Origin: Nonomuraea aurantiaca
GTDB taxonomy: Bacteria > Actinomycetota > Actinomycetes > Streptosporangiales > Streptosporangiaceae
NCBI RefSeq assembly: GCF_020215705.1
Contig: NZ_JAIWNB010000011.1
Coordinates: forward strand, 248,001-312,000
Direction: 5' to 3'
DNA: 64,000 nt
Within the stretch, counting starts at the first letter, position 1, and each line of letters opens with the position of its first letter. The position numbers and the translations under genes are program-made. Below the pieces are notes generated by a model that was not told where the DNA came from, ran no database searches, and saw only the letters and a list, made by a program, of their open reading frames with translations. Shown here one piece after another: positions 8,478 to 16,263 of the stretch.

Positions 8478-9467
8478 ATGAGGCTTCTGGTGCTGGGCGG
8501 GACAGAGTTCGTGGGGCGGGCCTTCGTCGACGAGGCCCTCGCAGCCGGCTGGGACGTCACCCTGTTCAACCGGGGCACGCACGCCCCGCCGCCCACGGTG
8601 ACGGCGCTGTGGGGCGAGCGAGCGAAGCCGGGCGGGCTGGCGGCACTTGAGCGTGGTGAGTGGGACGTCGTGGTCGACACCTGGTCGTGGGCGCCGTCCG
8701 CCGTACGCGACGCGGCGAGGCTGCTGGCCGGGCGGGCGGGACACTACGTCTACGTCTCCAGCCGGTCCGTTCACATCTACCCGATGGCGGCCGGTGCCGG
8801 GGAGGACGCTCCGCTGGTGGCGGCCTCGGCCGATGACGGCGATGACGTGGGCTACGCGCGGTTCAAGGCCGGTGGGGAGCTGGCGGCGGTGGCGGCCTTC
8901 GGGGAGCGGGCGCTGCTGGCACGGGCGGGGTTGATCCTGGGGCCGCACGAGAACATCGGGCGGTTGCCGTGGTGGCTCAACAGGATCGCGCGTGGCGGGC
9001 CGGTGCTCGCGCCGGGGCCCGCCGAGCTGCCCCTGCAGTACGTGGACGCGCGCGACATGGCCCAGTGGTGCCTTGAGGCGGCCAAGGACGGGCTGGGTGG
9101 GGCCTACAACGTGGTGAGCCCGTCGGGGTTCGTCACCATGGAGGAGTTGCTGCGGACCTGCATAGACGTGACCGGGTCCGCGGCCGAGCTGCGGTGGGTG
9201 GAGCCGGAGCCGATCCTGGCGGCCGGCGTGGAGCCGTGGACCAATCTGCCGATCTGGCTGCTGGGCGAGGATCACGACAGCATGCACCGAGGTGACGTGT
9301 CGAAGGCCGTGGCGGCCGGGCTGCGGTTCCGGCCGGTGGCGGAGACGGTGGCCGACACGTGGGCCTGGCTGCGGAGCATCGGCGGGCGGGCGCCCATGCG
9401 TCCTGACCGGCCGCCGGTCGGCCTGGACCCGAAGGTGGAGGCCGCCCTGCTGGGACTCGACGGCTGA
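8478..9467 (+). CDS. NAD-dependent epimerase/dehydratase family (extended/atypical SDR)
   Basis: The 329-residue protein starts MRLLVLGGTEFVGRAFVDEAL, an atypical nucleotide-binding loop (GGTxFVGR) of extended SDRs related to isoflavone-reductase and epimerase-like proteins. A YARFK sequence matches the YxxxK catalytic pair, preceded by VYVSSRSVH. ARAGLILGPHENIGRLPWW and LQYVDARDMAQWCL are typical of the reductase subgroup. The reaction is unknown. ATG 8478 is used because the GGTEFVGR loop must be close to the N-terminus; the frame is open further upstream. It stands alone, with the NCS1 permease starting about 50 bases downstream on the same strand. Confidence 0.82.
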   Translation: MRLLVLGGTEFVGRAFVDEALAAGWDVTLFNRGTHAPPPTVTALWGERAKPGGLAALERGEWDVVVDTWSWAPSAVRDAARLLAGRAGHYVYVSSRSVHIYPMAAGAGEDAPLVAASADDGDDVGYARFKAGGELAAVAAFGERALLARAGLILGPHENIGRLPWWLNRIARGGPVLAPGPAELPLQYVDARDMAQWCLEAAKDGLGGAYNVVSPSGFVTMEELLRTCIDVTGSAAELRWVEPEPILAAGVEPWTNLPIWLLGEDHDSMHRGDVSKAVAAGLRFRPVAETVADTWAWLRSIGGRAPMRPDRPPVGLDPKVEAALLGLDG

Positions 9468-9515
9468 TCCCCACCTGCTCTGGGGCGGCGCGGTTACCGG
9501 GTGTACCGTCCGATC

Positions 9516-10922
9516 ATGGACATGATGACCGTTGAGCAGAACGGCATCAACGCCGTTCCGGAAGCCGAGCGGCGGGGCACGCCTCGGGACCTGTTCTGGC
9601 CCTGGGCCGGTGCCAACCTCTCCCTCTTCGGGGTCGCCTTCGGTGTCTACATCGTCGGGCTCGGCCTGGGCGTCTTCCCGGCGATCATCACAGGAGCGAT
9701 CGGTTACGCGCTCTCGTTCGGGCTGGTCGGGCTGGTCGCGATCGCGGGTTCCCGGTCGGGGGTGCCGACGATGACGCTCGGCCGCGCCCCCTTCGGCTAC
9801 CAGGGCAACAAGCTGCCGGCCGTACTCTCCTACGTTTCGAACGTCGGCTGGGAGATCGTGCTCGTGACGCTGTCGGCGCAGGGCGGCGCGGCGATCCTGA
9901 AACGGGTCGCGCCCGGCATTCCCGGCACGACCGCCACGGCGGTCTGCTTCGCGGTCGCCGCCTTGCTCACGATCGTGATCGGGGTGTACGGCCACGCGTT
10001 GATCATGGCGGTGCAGCGGTACCTGACGTACGCGTTCATCGTGCTGACCGTCGTGTACATGATCCTCATGGCCCCGAGGCTCGGCACCTCGCTGGACACC
10101 ACCGCGGGCCCCGGCGGCTGGGTGGGCGCGGTCATCTTCGCGATGACGCTGCTCGGCCTGGGCTGGGTCAACTGCGGCGCCGACTACTCGCGCTACCTGC
10201 CCGCCGCGTCCAAGCCCTCGTCGGTGGCGCTGTGGACGACGGTGGGCGGGGCGGCGCCGCCCATGGTGCTGCTCGTCTTCGGCGTGCTGCTCGCCGGCGG
10301 CGACCCCAAGCTGGCCCAGGCAGCGGGCGCGGACCCGGTCGGGGCGCTGGCGGCGGCCCTGCCGACCTGGTTCCTGCTGCCGTACCTGCTGACCGCCATC
10401 GGCGGCTTCCTGGCCGGGGCGATCATGGACATCTACTCGTCGGGGCTGTCCATGCTGGCGCTCGGGGTGCCGATCAAGCGGCACTACGCGGTGCTCGTCG
10501 ACGGCGCGCTGATGGTGCTCGGCGGCTACTACCTGCTGTTCGTCTCGGCCAGCTTCCTGGCGACCTTCCAGGCGTTCCTGGCGATCATCGGGGTGGTGAT
10601 GGCCGCCTGGGTGGCCGTCTTCCTGGTCGACATGTGGCTCCGGCGGGCGGGCGGGCGGTCGTACGACGAGCGGCTGCTTCGTCCCGGGGCGCCCGCCCTG
10701 AACTGGTCCGGGGTGATCTCGCTGGTCGCGGCGTCGATCGTGGGCATCGGGCTCATCACCTCCAGCGACCCGAACATCGCCCGCGTCGTCGGCTTCCTGA
10801 TGAGCGACCAGATGAGGGCGGGCACGTTCGGGGCGGCCAACATCGGCGTGGTGGTCGCGCTGGTGCTGGCCGGGGTCCTGTACTTCGCGATCTCGAGCCT
10901 GGCGCCCCGCCGCAGCGGCTGA
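9516..10922 (+). CDS. NCS1-family purine/cytosine permease
   Basis: A 468-residue polytopic protein of the nucleobase:cation symporter-1 family (CodB-like), which imports nucleobases or related compounds. About twelve membrane segments are visible, starting with the hallmark PWAGANLSLFGVAFGVYIVG. PTMTLGRAPFGYQGNKLP and the LGWVNCGADYSRYLP region are also diagnostic. The start is uncertain: ATG codons at 9516, 9522 and 9525 and GTG 9501 are in frame, and no clear ribosome binding site separates them; 9516 is a compromise. Substrate cannot be assigned, since no catabolic gene is adjacent. The 3' end abuts a dispersed intergenic repeat. Confidence 0.88.
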   Translation: MDMMTVEQNGINAVPEAERRGTPRDLFWPWAGANLSLFGVAFGVYIVGLGLGVFPAIITGAIGYALSFGLVGLVAIAGSRSGVPTMTLGRAPFGYQGNKLPAVLSYVSNVGWEIVLVTLSAQGGAAILKRVAPGIPGTTATAVCFAVAALLTIVIGVYGHALIMAVQRYLTYAFIVLTVVYMILMAPRLGTSLDTTAGPGGWVGAVIFAMTLLGLGWVNCGADYSRYLPAASKPSSVALWTTVGGAAPPMVLLVFGVLLAGGDPKLAQAAGADPVGALAAALPTWFLLPYLLTAIGGFLAGAIMDIYSSGLSMLALGVPIKRHYAVLVDGALMVLGGYYLLFVSASFLATFQAFLAIIGVVMAAWVAVFLVDMWLRRAGGRSYDERLLRPGAPALNWSGVISLVAASIVGIGLITSSDPNIARVVGFLMSDQMRAGTFGAANIGVVVALVLAGVLYFAISSLAPRRSG

Positions 10923-11069
10923 CCCCCGTCGGGGTTCGTCACGCGACCGTCTCAACCGGTGTGACGGTCCGTCGGGGCTGGCGTCCCTTGGAGGGATACC
11001 CCCTCCGGGGGAGGGGAAGAAACCGGTCCGTCGTGGCTGGCGCCGGAGCGGAAGAACGTGGATGCCGCG
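10923..11069 (-). repeat. Dispersed intergenic repeat, copy A
   Basis: The whole gap between convergent genes is one copy of a repeat also seen near 54.1, 57.1 and 60.4 kb. Read on the minus strand it contains GTTCTTCCGCTCCG, CAGCCACGACGGAC, a GC hairpin CCCCTCCCCCGGAGGGGG followed by TATCCC, a second CAGCCCCGACGGAC, and the core GAGACGGTCGCGTGACG followed by AACCCC. It lies directly against both stop codons. Confidence 0.8.
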
Positions 11070-12854
11070 CTAGGCGGTCACGATGGCGAAGTCGGGTATC
11101 GGGTGGTCGAGTACGGCCACCAGGCGCCGCAGTACGCCGATGTCGCCTTCTCGTTCGACCCGCTCGACCCCGCGGCCGGCCAGCAGGCCGAGTAGCTGCG
11201 CCTTGGTCAGTCGCAAGGTCAGGTCGACCGGCCCCTCGGGTGGGTCGGCGTGCTGGATGAGAGCGCCGTTCGACAGTGTGGTCCGGTACCTCTCGCCCAG
11301 ATCGGTCAGGTGCCAGTCGATGGACAGGCTCTCGTTCCAGGCCCGCGGCCCGTCGATCCGGATGGCGATCGAGTCGAGGATCTGGTCGACGCCGAGCGCG
11401 GCGACCAGGCCGGGCGCGGCCCGCTCCGTGGCGGCCGGCACGACGCCGTCACTCAGCTCCAGCGCACCCGTCAGGTAGAGGTTGCGCCAGGTGGCGTTCT
11501 CCGCGCCGTGCCCGAGCCGGGTGTACACCTCGGCGAGCAGGTCGCGCGCCTCCTTGTTGCCCTCGTCGGCGAAGACCGCGTGGTTGAGCAGCTGTGCGGC
11601 GAAGCGCAGGTCGTTCTCCTTGAGGTAGCGCCGGGCGAAGGCGACGACGGCCGCACCGCCGCCGAGGCACTCCACGTAGCGGATCGCGCTCTCCCTCGGC
11701 GGATGCTCCCACAGGTGCGCGGGGTTGCCGTCGAACCAGCCCAGGTAGTGCTGGTAGATGGCCTTGACGCTGTGGCCCACCGGCCCGTGGTACCCGTGCG
11801 CGTGCCAGACCTGCTCCAGTTCCGGCGGCACCCGCATGGCCTCGGCGATCTCCGCTCCGGTCAGGCCCTTGTTCATCAGCCGCAGGGTCTGGTCGTGCAG
11901 GTAGGAGTGCAGGTCACGCTGCCGCGACAGGAACCGGGCGATCTCCGGCCCGCCCCAGGTGGGCCAGTGGTGCGAGGCGAAGGCGACGTCGAGCTCGGCT
12001 GCGAACAGCGCGACCGTCTCGTCCAGCTGCCGGGCCAGGGCCTTGGCGTCCCGCAGGGGCAGGAGGTTGTGCGGGTTGCGGGTGGCGTTCTCGCCCAGGC
12101 ACAGGGCCCGGTGGCCGGGCAGGTACAGGGTCAGCTCCGGTGGCGCCTGGGCGAGCTGGAAGACGATGCGTACCCCGTCGACCGTCTTCTCCTGTCCCGT
12201 ACGTTCGACCTCGGCCGTGGGAGCGATGAGCGAGGTCGAACGGGCCTTGCCCAGGCCCGGACCGATCTGGCCATCGGGTGATCGTTCGAGCGCCTGGCCG
12301 TACAGGTAGACGGAGCGGCGAGCCGTGGCGGACCAGGCGTGCAGGTGCTCGCGGGCCACGTTCCGCAGGAAGCCCGCGGGCGCCAGGATCGGGACGCCGC
12401 CGCCGGTCACGCCGCGTACGCCGCCGAAGTGGTCGACGTGCGGATGCGTGTAGATCACCCCGGTCACGGGCCGGGCGCCGCGATGGGTTCGGTAGAGGCG
12501 CAGCGCCGCGGCCGCGCACTCGGTGGAGATGAGCGGGTCGATGATGATCACGCCGGAGTCGCCCTCGACGATCGACATGTTCGACAGGTCGAACCCGCGC
12601 ACCTGGTAGACGCCGTCCGTCACCTCGTACAGCCCCTGCCTGGCGGAGAGCCGCGCCTGCCGCCACAGGCTGGGATGCGCGCTGCCGGGGCACTCCTGCT
12701 CCAGGAAGGCGGCCGACTCGCCGTCCCAGATGACCTTGCTGTCGGCGGCGCTCACCACCGCCGGGCTGAACTTCGCGATGAAGCCGCGGTCCGCCGCCGC
12801 CTCGAAGTCGCTGGACTCGAAGTCGTTGGACTCGTGGAGTGGAAGGTCGGCCAT
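11070..12854 (-). CDS. Alkyl sulfatase (SdsA1/BDS1-like metallo-beta-lactamase fold)
   Basis: A 594-residue type III alkylsulfatase: a zinc metallohydrolase that cleaves alkyl sulfate esters such as SDS to alcohol and sulfate. The metallo-beta-lactamase domain carries THPHVDHFGG (HxHxDH) and later LCLGENATRNPHNLLPLRDA, which is specific to the alkylsulfatase group. An alkylsulfatase dimerisation domain follows (about 310-450, with WPTWGGPEIARFLSRQRDLH and YLGWFDGNPAHL), and an SCP2-like C-terminal domain that binds the hydrophobic substrate. No signal peptide is apparent, unlike SdsA1. Start is ATG 12854 (MADLPLHES) or ATG 12866 four codons earlier. The gene is divergent from the HAD phosphatase. 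Confidence 0.9.
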   Translation of the reverse strand: MADLPLHESNDFESSDFEAAADRGFIAKFSPAVVSAADSKVIWDGESAAFLEQECPGSAHPSLWRQARLSARQGLYEVTDGVYQVRGFDLSNMSIVEGDSGVIIIDPLISTECAAAALRLYRTHRGARPVTGVIYTHPHVDHFGGVRGVTGGGVPILAPAGFLRNVAREHLHAWSATARRSVYLYGQALERSPDGQIGPGLGKARSTSLIAPTAEVERTGQEKTVDGVRIVFQLAQAPPELTLYLPGHRALCLGENATRNPHNLLPLRDAKALARQLDETVALFAAELDVAFASHHWPTWGGPEIARFLSRQRDLHSYLHDQTLRLMNKGLTGAEIAEAMRVPPELEQVWHAHGYHGPVGHSVKAIYQHYLGWFDGNPAHLWEHPPRESAIRYVECLGGGAAVVAFARRYLKENDLRFAAQLLNHAVFADEGNKEARDLLAEVYTRLGHGAENATWRNLYLTGALELSDGVVPAATERAAPGLVAALGVDQILDSIAIRIDGPRAWNESLSIDWHLTDLGERYRTTLSNGALIQHADPPEGPVDLTLRLTKAQLLGLLAGRGVERVEREGDIGVLRRLVAVLDHPIPDFAIVTA

Positions 12855-12933
12855 GTCCAGCCCCATTCCCGAGAACCGGTCAACGCATATCCTCGTTAAT
12901 GGGCAATCCCGACAAAGCCCGCTAGGGGGTTCC

Positions 12934-13575
12934 GTGGAAGCGTGCGTGTTCGACCTCGACGGTGTACTCGTCGACTCCGAGCCGGTGTGGGAGGAGGTAC
13001 GGCGGGCGTTCGTCGCCGAACACGGCGGCACCTGGCAGGAGGACACCCAGTCCAGGCTCATGGGGATGAGCACCCAGGAATGGGCCGCCTACCTGCACGA
13101 ACTCGGCGTGGCGCTGCCTCCGGACGAGATCGCGCGCGGCGTGGTGGACCACATGGCCGAGCGCTACCGGCACGGCGTACCGCTGATGAAGGGGGCGCCC
13201 GAGGCGGTGCGGCGCCTGGCGGCGGACCTCACGCTCGGCCTGGCCAGCTCCTCACCGCGCGCGCTGATCGAGGTGGTCCTGGACGCGGCCGGGTTCCGTG
13301 ACTGCTTCGCCGTCACCGTCTCCACCGAGGAGGTGCCGCGCGGCAAGCCCGCCCCCGACGGCTACCTGGAGGCGACCGGCAAGCTGGGGGTAGATCCGCG
13401 CGAGTGCGTGGCGGTGGAGGATTCGAGTAACGGCCTGCGCTCGGCGCACGCGGCCGGGATGCGGGTGATCGCCGTGCCCCATCCCCGTTACCCGCCCGCC
13501 TCCGACGCGCTGGCGCTCGCCTGGAAGGTCGTCCCCGACCTCGACTCCCTCACGGTCGTGGCGCTCGAACGATGA
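12934..13575 (+). CDS. HAD-superfamily hydrolase (beta-phosphoglucomutase-like)
   Basis: The 213-residue protein has all HAD motifs: CVFDLDGVLVDSEPVW (I, with the nucleophile Asp), LASSSPRA (II), a Lys in VPRGKPAPDGYL (III) and VAVEDSSNGLRSAHAAGM (IV). The cap after motif I is the helical C1 type of phosphoglucomutase/sugar phosphatase relatives. Substrate is unknown. GTG 12934 is preceded by AGGGGG and places motif I at the N-terminus. The stop TGA overlaps an ATG that opens a 20-codon mini-ORF leading into the GNAT gene. Confidence 0.9.
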   Translation: MEACVFDLDGVLVDSEPVWEEVRRAFVAEHGGTWQEDTQSRLMGMSTQEWAAYLHELGVALPPDEIARGVVDHMAERYRHGVPLMKGAPEAVRRLAADLTLGLASSSPRALIEVVLDAAGFRDCFAVTVSTEEVPRGKPAPDGYLEATGKLGVDPRECVAVEDSSNGLRSAHAAGMRVIAVPHPRYPPASDALALAWKVVPDLDSLTVVALER

Positions 13576-13654
13576 TCCGACTCAGTAACTCCCGTACGAT
13601 GACCCGACTCACGATGGCGGCGCTCCAGCGATGATCCGACTCAGAACTCCCGCC
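13560..13654 (+). repeat. Duplicated start region of the GNAT gene (59-60 bp tandem duplication)
   Basis: The sequence GCGCTCGAACGATGATCC at 13561 recurs as GCGCTCCAGCGATGATCC at 13620, each followed by GACTCAG and AACTCCCG. The unit thus duplicates the end of the HAD gene and the beginning of the GNAT gene. A third partial copy (CGATGACCCGACTCA) lies between. The upstream copy encodes an intact 20-codon ORF, 13572-13634. Confidence 0.8.
13572..13634 (+). CDS. Possible 20-residue mini-ORF between HAD and GNAT genes
   Basis: ATG 13572 overlaps the HAD stop (ATGA) and the mini-ORF's own TGA overlaps the GNAT ATG at 13631 (ATGA). Its product starts MIRLSNSR, resembling the GNAT N-terminus MIRLRTPA, because the region is a tandem duplication of the GNAT start. 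It may be translated as a coupling step that carries ribosomes from one gene to the next, with no function as a peptide. Expression is not demonstrated. Confidence 0.4.
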   Translation: MIRLSNSRTMTRLTMAALQR

Positions 13655-14104
13655 GATCTCGACGCGTGTGTGCGGGCGCTGGCCGAGGTTCAGGCCGCCG
13701 ACCGCTACCCCGTGGACTGGCCCGACGATCCGTACAGCTGGCTCACGCCCGGCGACCTGCTCCAAGCCTGGGTCGCCCTGGACGAGCAGGGCGCCATAGT
13801 CGGTCATGTCGGGCTTGCTCGGGTCGAGTCGCAGGTCGCCGAGCTGGTCGGCACTCCCGTACGCGCGTCCGTGACCCGCCTGTTCGTCACGCCGCCCGCC
13901 CGGCGCGGCGGGCTCGCCGCCCGTCTGCTGGACACCGCCCTCGCCGCCGAGGACGGACGTCTCACGCTGGAGGTCTCCGACGAGGGCCGGGCGGCCATCG
14001 CCGCCTACGAGAGGTACGGCTGGCAGCGCGTCGCCACCTCCCGGGCCCGATGGCACAACGCGGCCGGCCAACCCGCCCTGGTGCACCATTACCTGAGCCC
14101 GTGA
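13631..14104 (+). CDS. GNAT family N-acetyltransferase
   Basis: A 157-residue single-domain GNAT protein. The acetyl-CoA binding region reads VTRLFVTPPARRGGLAARLL, and the C-terminal AAIAAYERYGWQRV is the usual motif B. The start ATG 13631 overlaps the stop of the preceding mini-ORF. Substrate unknown. The PRPP-synthetase-like gene starts 18 bases after its stop, so HAD, GNAT and that gene may form one transcript. Confidence 0.85.
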   Translation: MIRLRTPADLDACVRALAEVQAADRYPVDWPDDPYSWLTPGDLLQAWVALDEQGAIVGHVGLARVESQVAELVGTPVRASVTRLFVTPPARRGGLAARLLDTALAAEDGRLTLEVSDEGRAAIAAYERYGWQRVATSRARWHNAAGQPALVHHYLSP

Positions 14105-14122
14105 AGCTATCCTTTCGGAATC

Positions 14123-15061
14123 GTGCGAGACATCACGGTATTCAGCGGCAGCGCTCACCCCGATCTGGCTGAGGAGATCTGCTCCCACCTGGGCACCCCG
14201 CTCCACCCGGTCAAGGTCAACCGCTTCGCCAACGACGTGCTGGAGGTCCAGCTCCAGGCCAACTGCAGGGAACGCGACGTCTTCATCATCCAGCCGCTGG
14301 TCCCGCCCGTACAGGAGAACCTGGTCGAGCTGCTGCTGATGCTCGACGCGGCCCGTGGGGCCTCCGCCGCCAGGACGACCGTGGTCCTTCCGCATTACGC
14401 GTATGCCCGGAGCGACAAGAAGGACGCGCCGCGCATCTCCATGGGGGCGCGCCTGGTGGCGGACCTGATGGTGGCGGCGGGCGCCGGGCGGGTGCTGACG
14501 ATGACGCTGCACTCGCCGCAGGTGCACGGCTTCTTCAGCGTGCCCGTCGACCACCTGCACGCGCTGCGCGAGCTGGCCGCCCATTTCCGCCGCTACGACC
14601 TGTCCAACACCGTCGTCGTCTCCCCCGACCTGGGCAACGCCAAGGAGGCCGCGCACTTCGCCCGGCTGCTCGGCACCGACGTGGCGATGGGGGCCAAGCA
14701 GCGCTTCAGCGACGACCGGGTGGTGATCAGCTCGGTGATCGGCGAGGTCGAGGGCAAGGACGTGATCATCCTGGACGACGAGATCGCCAGGGGCACGACC
14801 GTCATCGAGCTGCTCGACCGGCTGCGCGAGCGTGGCGTCAAGTCCGTACGCGTCGCGTGCACGCACGGGCTGTTCGCGGCCGAGTCGATTCAGCGGCTGA
14901 GCACGCTGCCCGAGGTCGAGGAGATCGTCTGCACCAACACCGTGCCCGTGCCCAAGCCCACGGACAAGCTCACGGTCCTGTCGATCGCGCCGGCGCTGGC
15001 GGACGCGATGCGGCGGATCCACGACGGCGAGTCGGTGAGCGCGCTGTTCAGCGCGCCGTGA
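14123..15061 (+). CDS. Ribose-phosphate pyrophosphokinase (PRPP synthetase) family
   Basis: The 312-residue protein aligns end to end with PRPP synthetases, which transfer pyrophosphate from ATP to ribose 5-phosphate. The N-terminal FSGSAHPDLAEEI, central QPLVPPVQENLVELLLMLDA and YAYARSDKKDAPRISMGARL (ATP/Mg region) are recognisable. The PRPP loop reads DDEIARGTTVIELLDRL rather than the canonical DDMIDTGGT, so this is a divergent paralogue; the housekeeping gene is normally next to glmU and not here. GTG 14123 gives the standard N-terminus. Function as a genuine PRPP synthetase is likely but should be treated as probable. Confidence 0.85.
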   Translation: MRDITVFSGSAHPDLAEEICSHLGTPLHPVKVNRFANDVLEVQLQANCRERDVFIIQPLVPPVQENLVELLLMLDAARGASAARTTVVLPHYAYARSDKKDAPRISMGARLVADLMVAAGAGRVLTMTLHSPQVHGFFSVPVDHLHALRELAAHFRRYDLSNTVVVSPDLGNAKEAAHFARLLGTDVAMGAKQRFSDDRVVISSVIGEVEGKDVIILDDEIARGTTVIELLDRLRERGVKSVRVACTHGLFAAESIQRLSTLPEVEEIVCTNTVPVPKPTDKLTVLSIAPALADAMRRIHDGESVSALFSAP

Positions 15062-15088
15062 CGACAGGCGGCTCCGGTCGCCCTCGAA

Positions 15089-15694
15089 GTGGACGTCGCC
15101 GAGGAGCTGGCCGCCGAGCTCGGGGACGCGGTGGCCGTACCCGCCGACCTACGCGAGCCGGACGCGGCGCGGCAGCTGTTCGACGAGGTCGAGCGGCGGC
15201 TGGGGCCGGTCGACGTGCTGGTGAACAACGCCGCGCACTGCGAGACCCCGGACGCCTTCGGCGCCCTCACCGCCGATGGCCTGCGCCGCCACTACGAGGT
15301 CAACGCGATCGCCCCCGCGCTGCTCGTCTCCGAACTGGCGAGGCGGCAGCGGTCCGGCCGCGAGCCGTGCGTGGTGAACGTCTCCACGGACGCCGCCCGC
15401 GCCTTTCCCGGTCAGATCGGGTACGGGACGTCCAAGGCGGCGTTGGAGGCCCTTACGCGGGCGGCCGCGCTCGACCTCGGCGCGGCCGGCATCCGGGTCA
15501 ACGCGGTGGCTCCCGGACCGGTGCAGACCGGCTGGATGGACGCCGAGATGTGCGCGCGGGTCGGCGAGATCGTGCCGCTGAGGCGTGTGGGTGAGCCCGC
15601 CGACATCGCCGACGCCGTCGTGTTCCTCGCCTCGCACCAGGCTCGGTGGATCACCGGTCAGATCCTGCAGGTGGCGGGCGGCCACGCGCTCTGA
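15089..15694 (+). pseudogene. SDR oxidoreductase missing its N-terminal NAD-binding end
   Basis: The open frame gives a classical short-chain dehydrogenase from the middle onward: VDVLVNNAAH, VNVSTDAA and YGTSKAAL (catalytic Ser, Tyr and Lys present), then NAVAPGPVQTGWM and a normal C-terminus. The first 40-50 residues, including the TGxxxGIG cofactor loop, are missing. The only in-frame start is GTG 15089, with no ribosome binding site, and a stop lies at 15059. In another frame just upstream (around 15058-15080) the codons spell TTGGSGR, which could be the remnant of the glycine-rich loop, suggesting a deletion that also shifted the frame. Without the loop the enzyme cannot bind NAD(P), so it is called a pseudogene. 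Confidence 0.65.
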
Positions 15695-15724
15695 GGAAGA
15701 CGCTCCGTCGTGGACACCGCTCTA
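15695..15724 (-). repeat. Fragment of the dispersed intergenic repeat (copy E)
   Basis: Read on the minus strand the gap between two convergent SDR remnants contains CCACGACGGAGCGTCTTCCTC, nearly identical to CCACGACGGACCGTCTTCTTC in the copy at 57.1 kb. The core of the repeat is absent. Confidence 0.5.
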
Positions 15725-16253
15725 GGCGAAGCCGCCGTTGCTCATCAGCAGTTGGCCGTTGATCCACTGGCCCTGGGGTGAGCAGAGGAAGTCGACCAGG
15801 TGGGCGGTCTCCTGGGGCGTGCCGAGGCGGTTGAGCGGGGTCTGGCGGACGATGCTCTCCCGTCCCTCGTCCGTCATCCAGCCGGTGTCCACCGGTCCGG
15901 GGTTGATGACGTTGGCGCTGACGCCGAGGTGGGCCAGCTCACGGGCGGCGGCCAGGACGATACGGTCCAGGGCGCCCTTGCTCGCGCCGTACGGGAGGTT
16001 GCCCACGGTGTGGTCGCTGGTGAGGCCGATGATCCGGCCGGTCCCGTGGGCGCCCGAGAAGCGGCGGCCGTACTCGCGGACCAGCAGCCAGGTGGCCCGC
16101 GCGTTGACTGCGCTCGCCGTACGGGCTCCAGTAGGTGTAGGCGATGTCCCAGCCCGAGGCCGCCAACCGGCGGGCGATCCCGGCGCCGATGCCTACGGTG
16201 CGGCCCACGCCGGTGACCAGGGCCACTTTTCCGTCGCGTCTCGTGTCGACCAT
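15722..16253 (-). pseudogene. SDR oxidoreductase with an internal out-of-frame deletion
   Basis: The minus strand starts at ATG 16253 with an SDR N-terminus, KVALVTGVGRTVGIGAGIARRL, and continues to AYTYWSPYGER at about 16115. There the frame changes: the next family sequence, VNARATWLLVREYGRRF, appears in a different frame. It leads through IIGLTSDHTVGNLPYGASKGAL (catalytic Tyr/Lys) to NVINPGPVDTGWM and the stop at 15722. Comparison with typical SDRs implies loss of roughly 70-80 codons between the cofactor domain and the active site. Neither half can form an enzyme. It is convergent with another damaged SDR and divergent from the nucleotidyltransferase gene. Confidence 0.75.
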
Positions 16254-16263
16254 AGTGGCCATC

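Noticed and set aside
8364-10955. 863-codon open frame on the minus strand
   Set aside because: It is antisense to the epimerase-like and NCS1 permease genes; its product is Arg/Gly/His/Pro-rich with no domain, the usual shadow of high-GC coding sequence.
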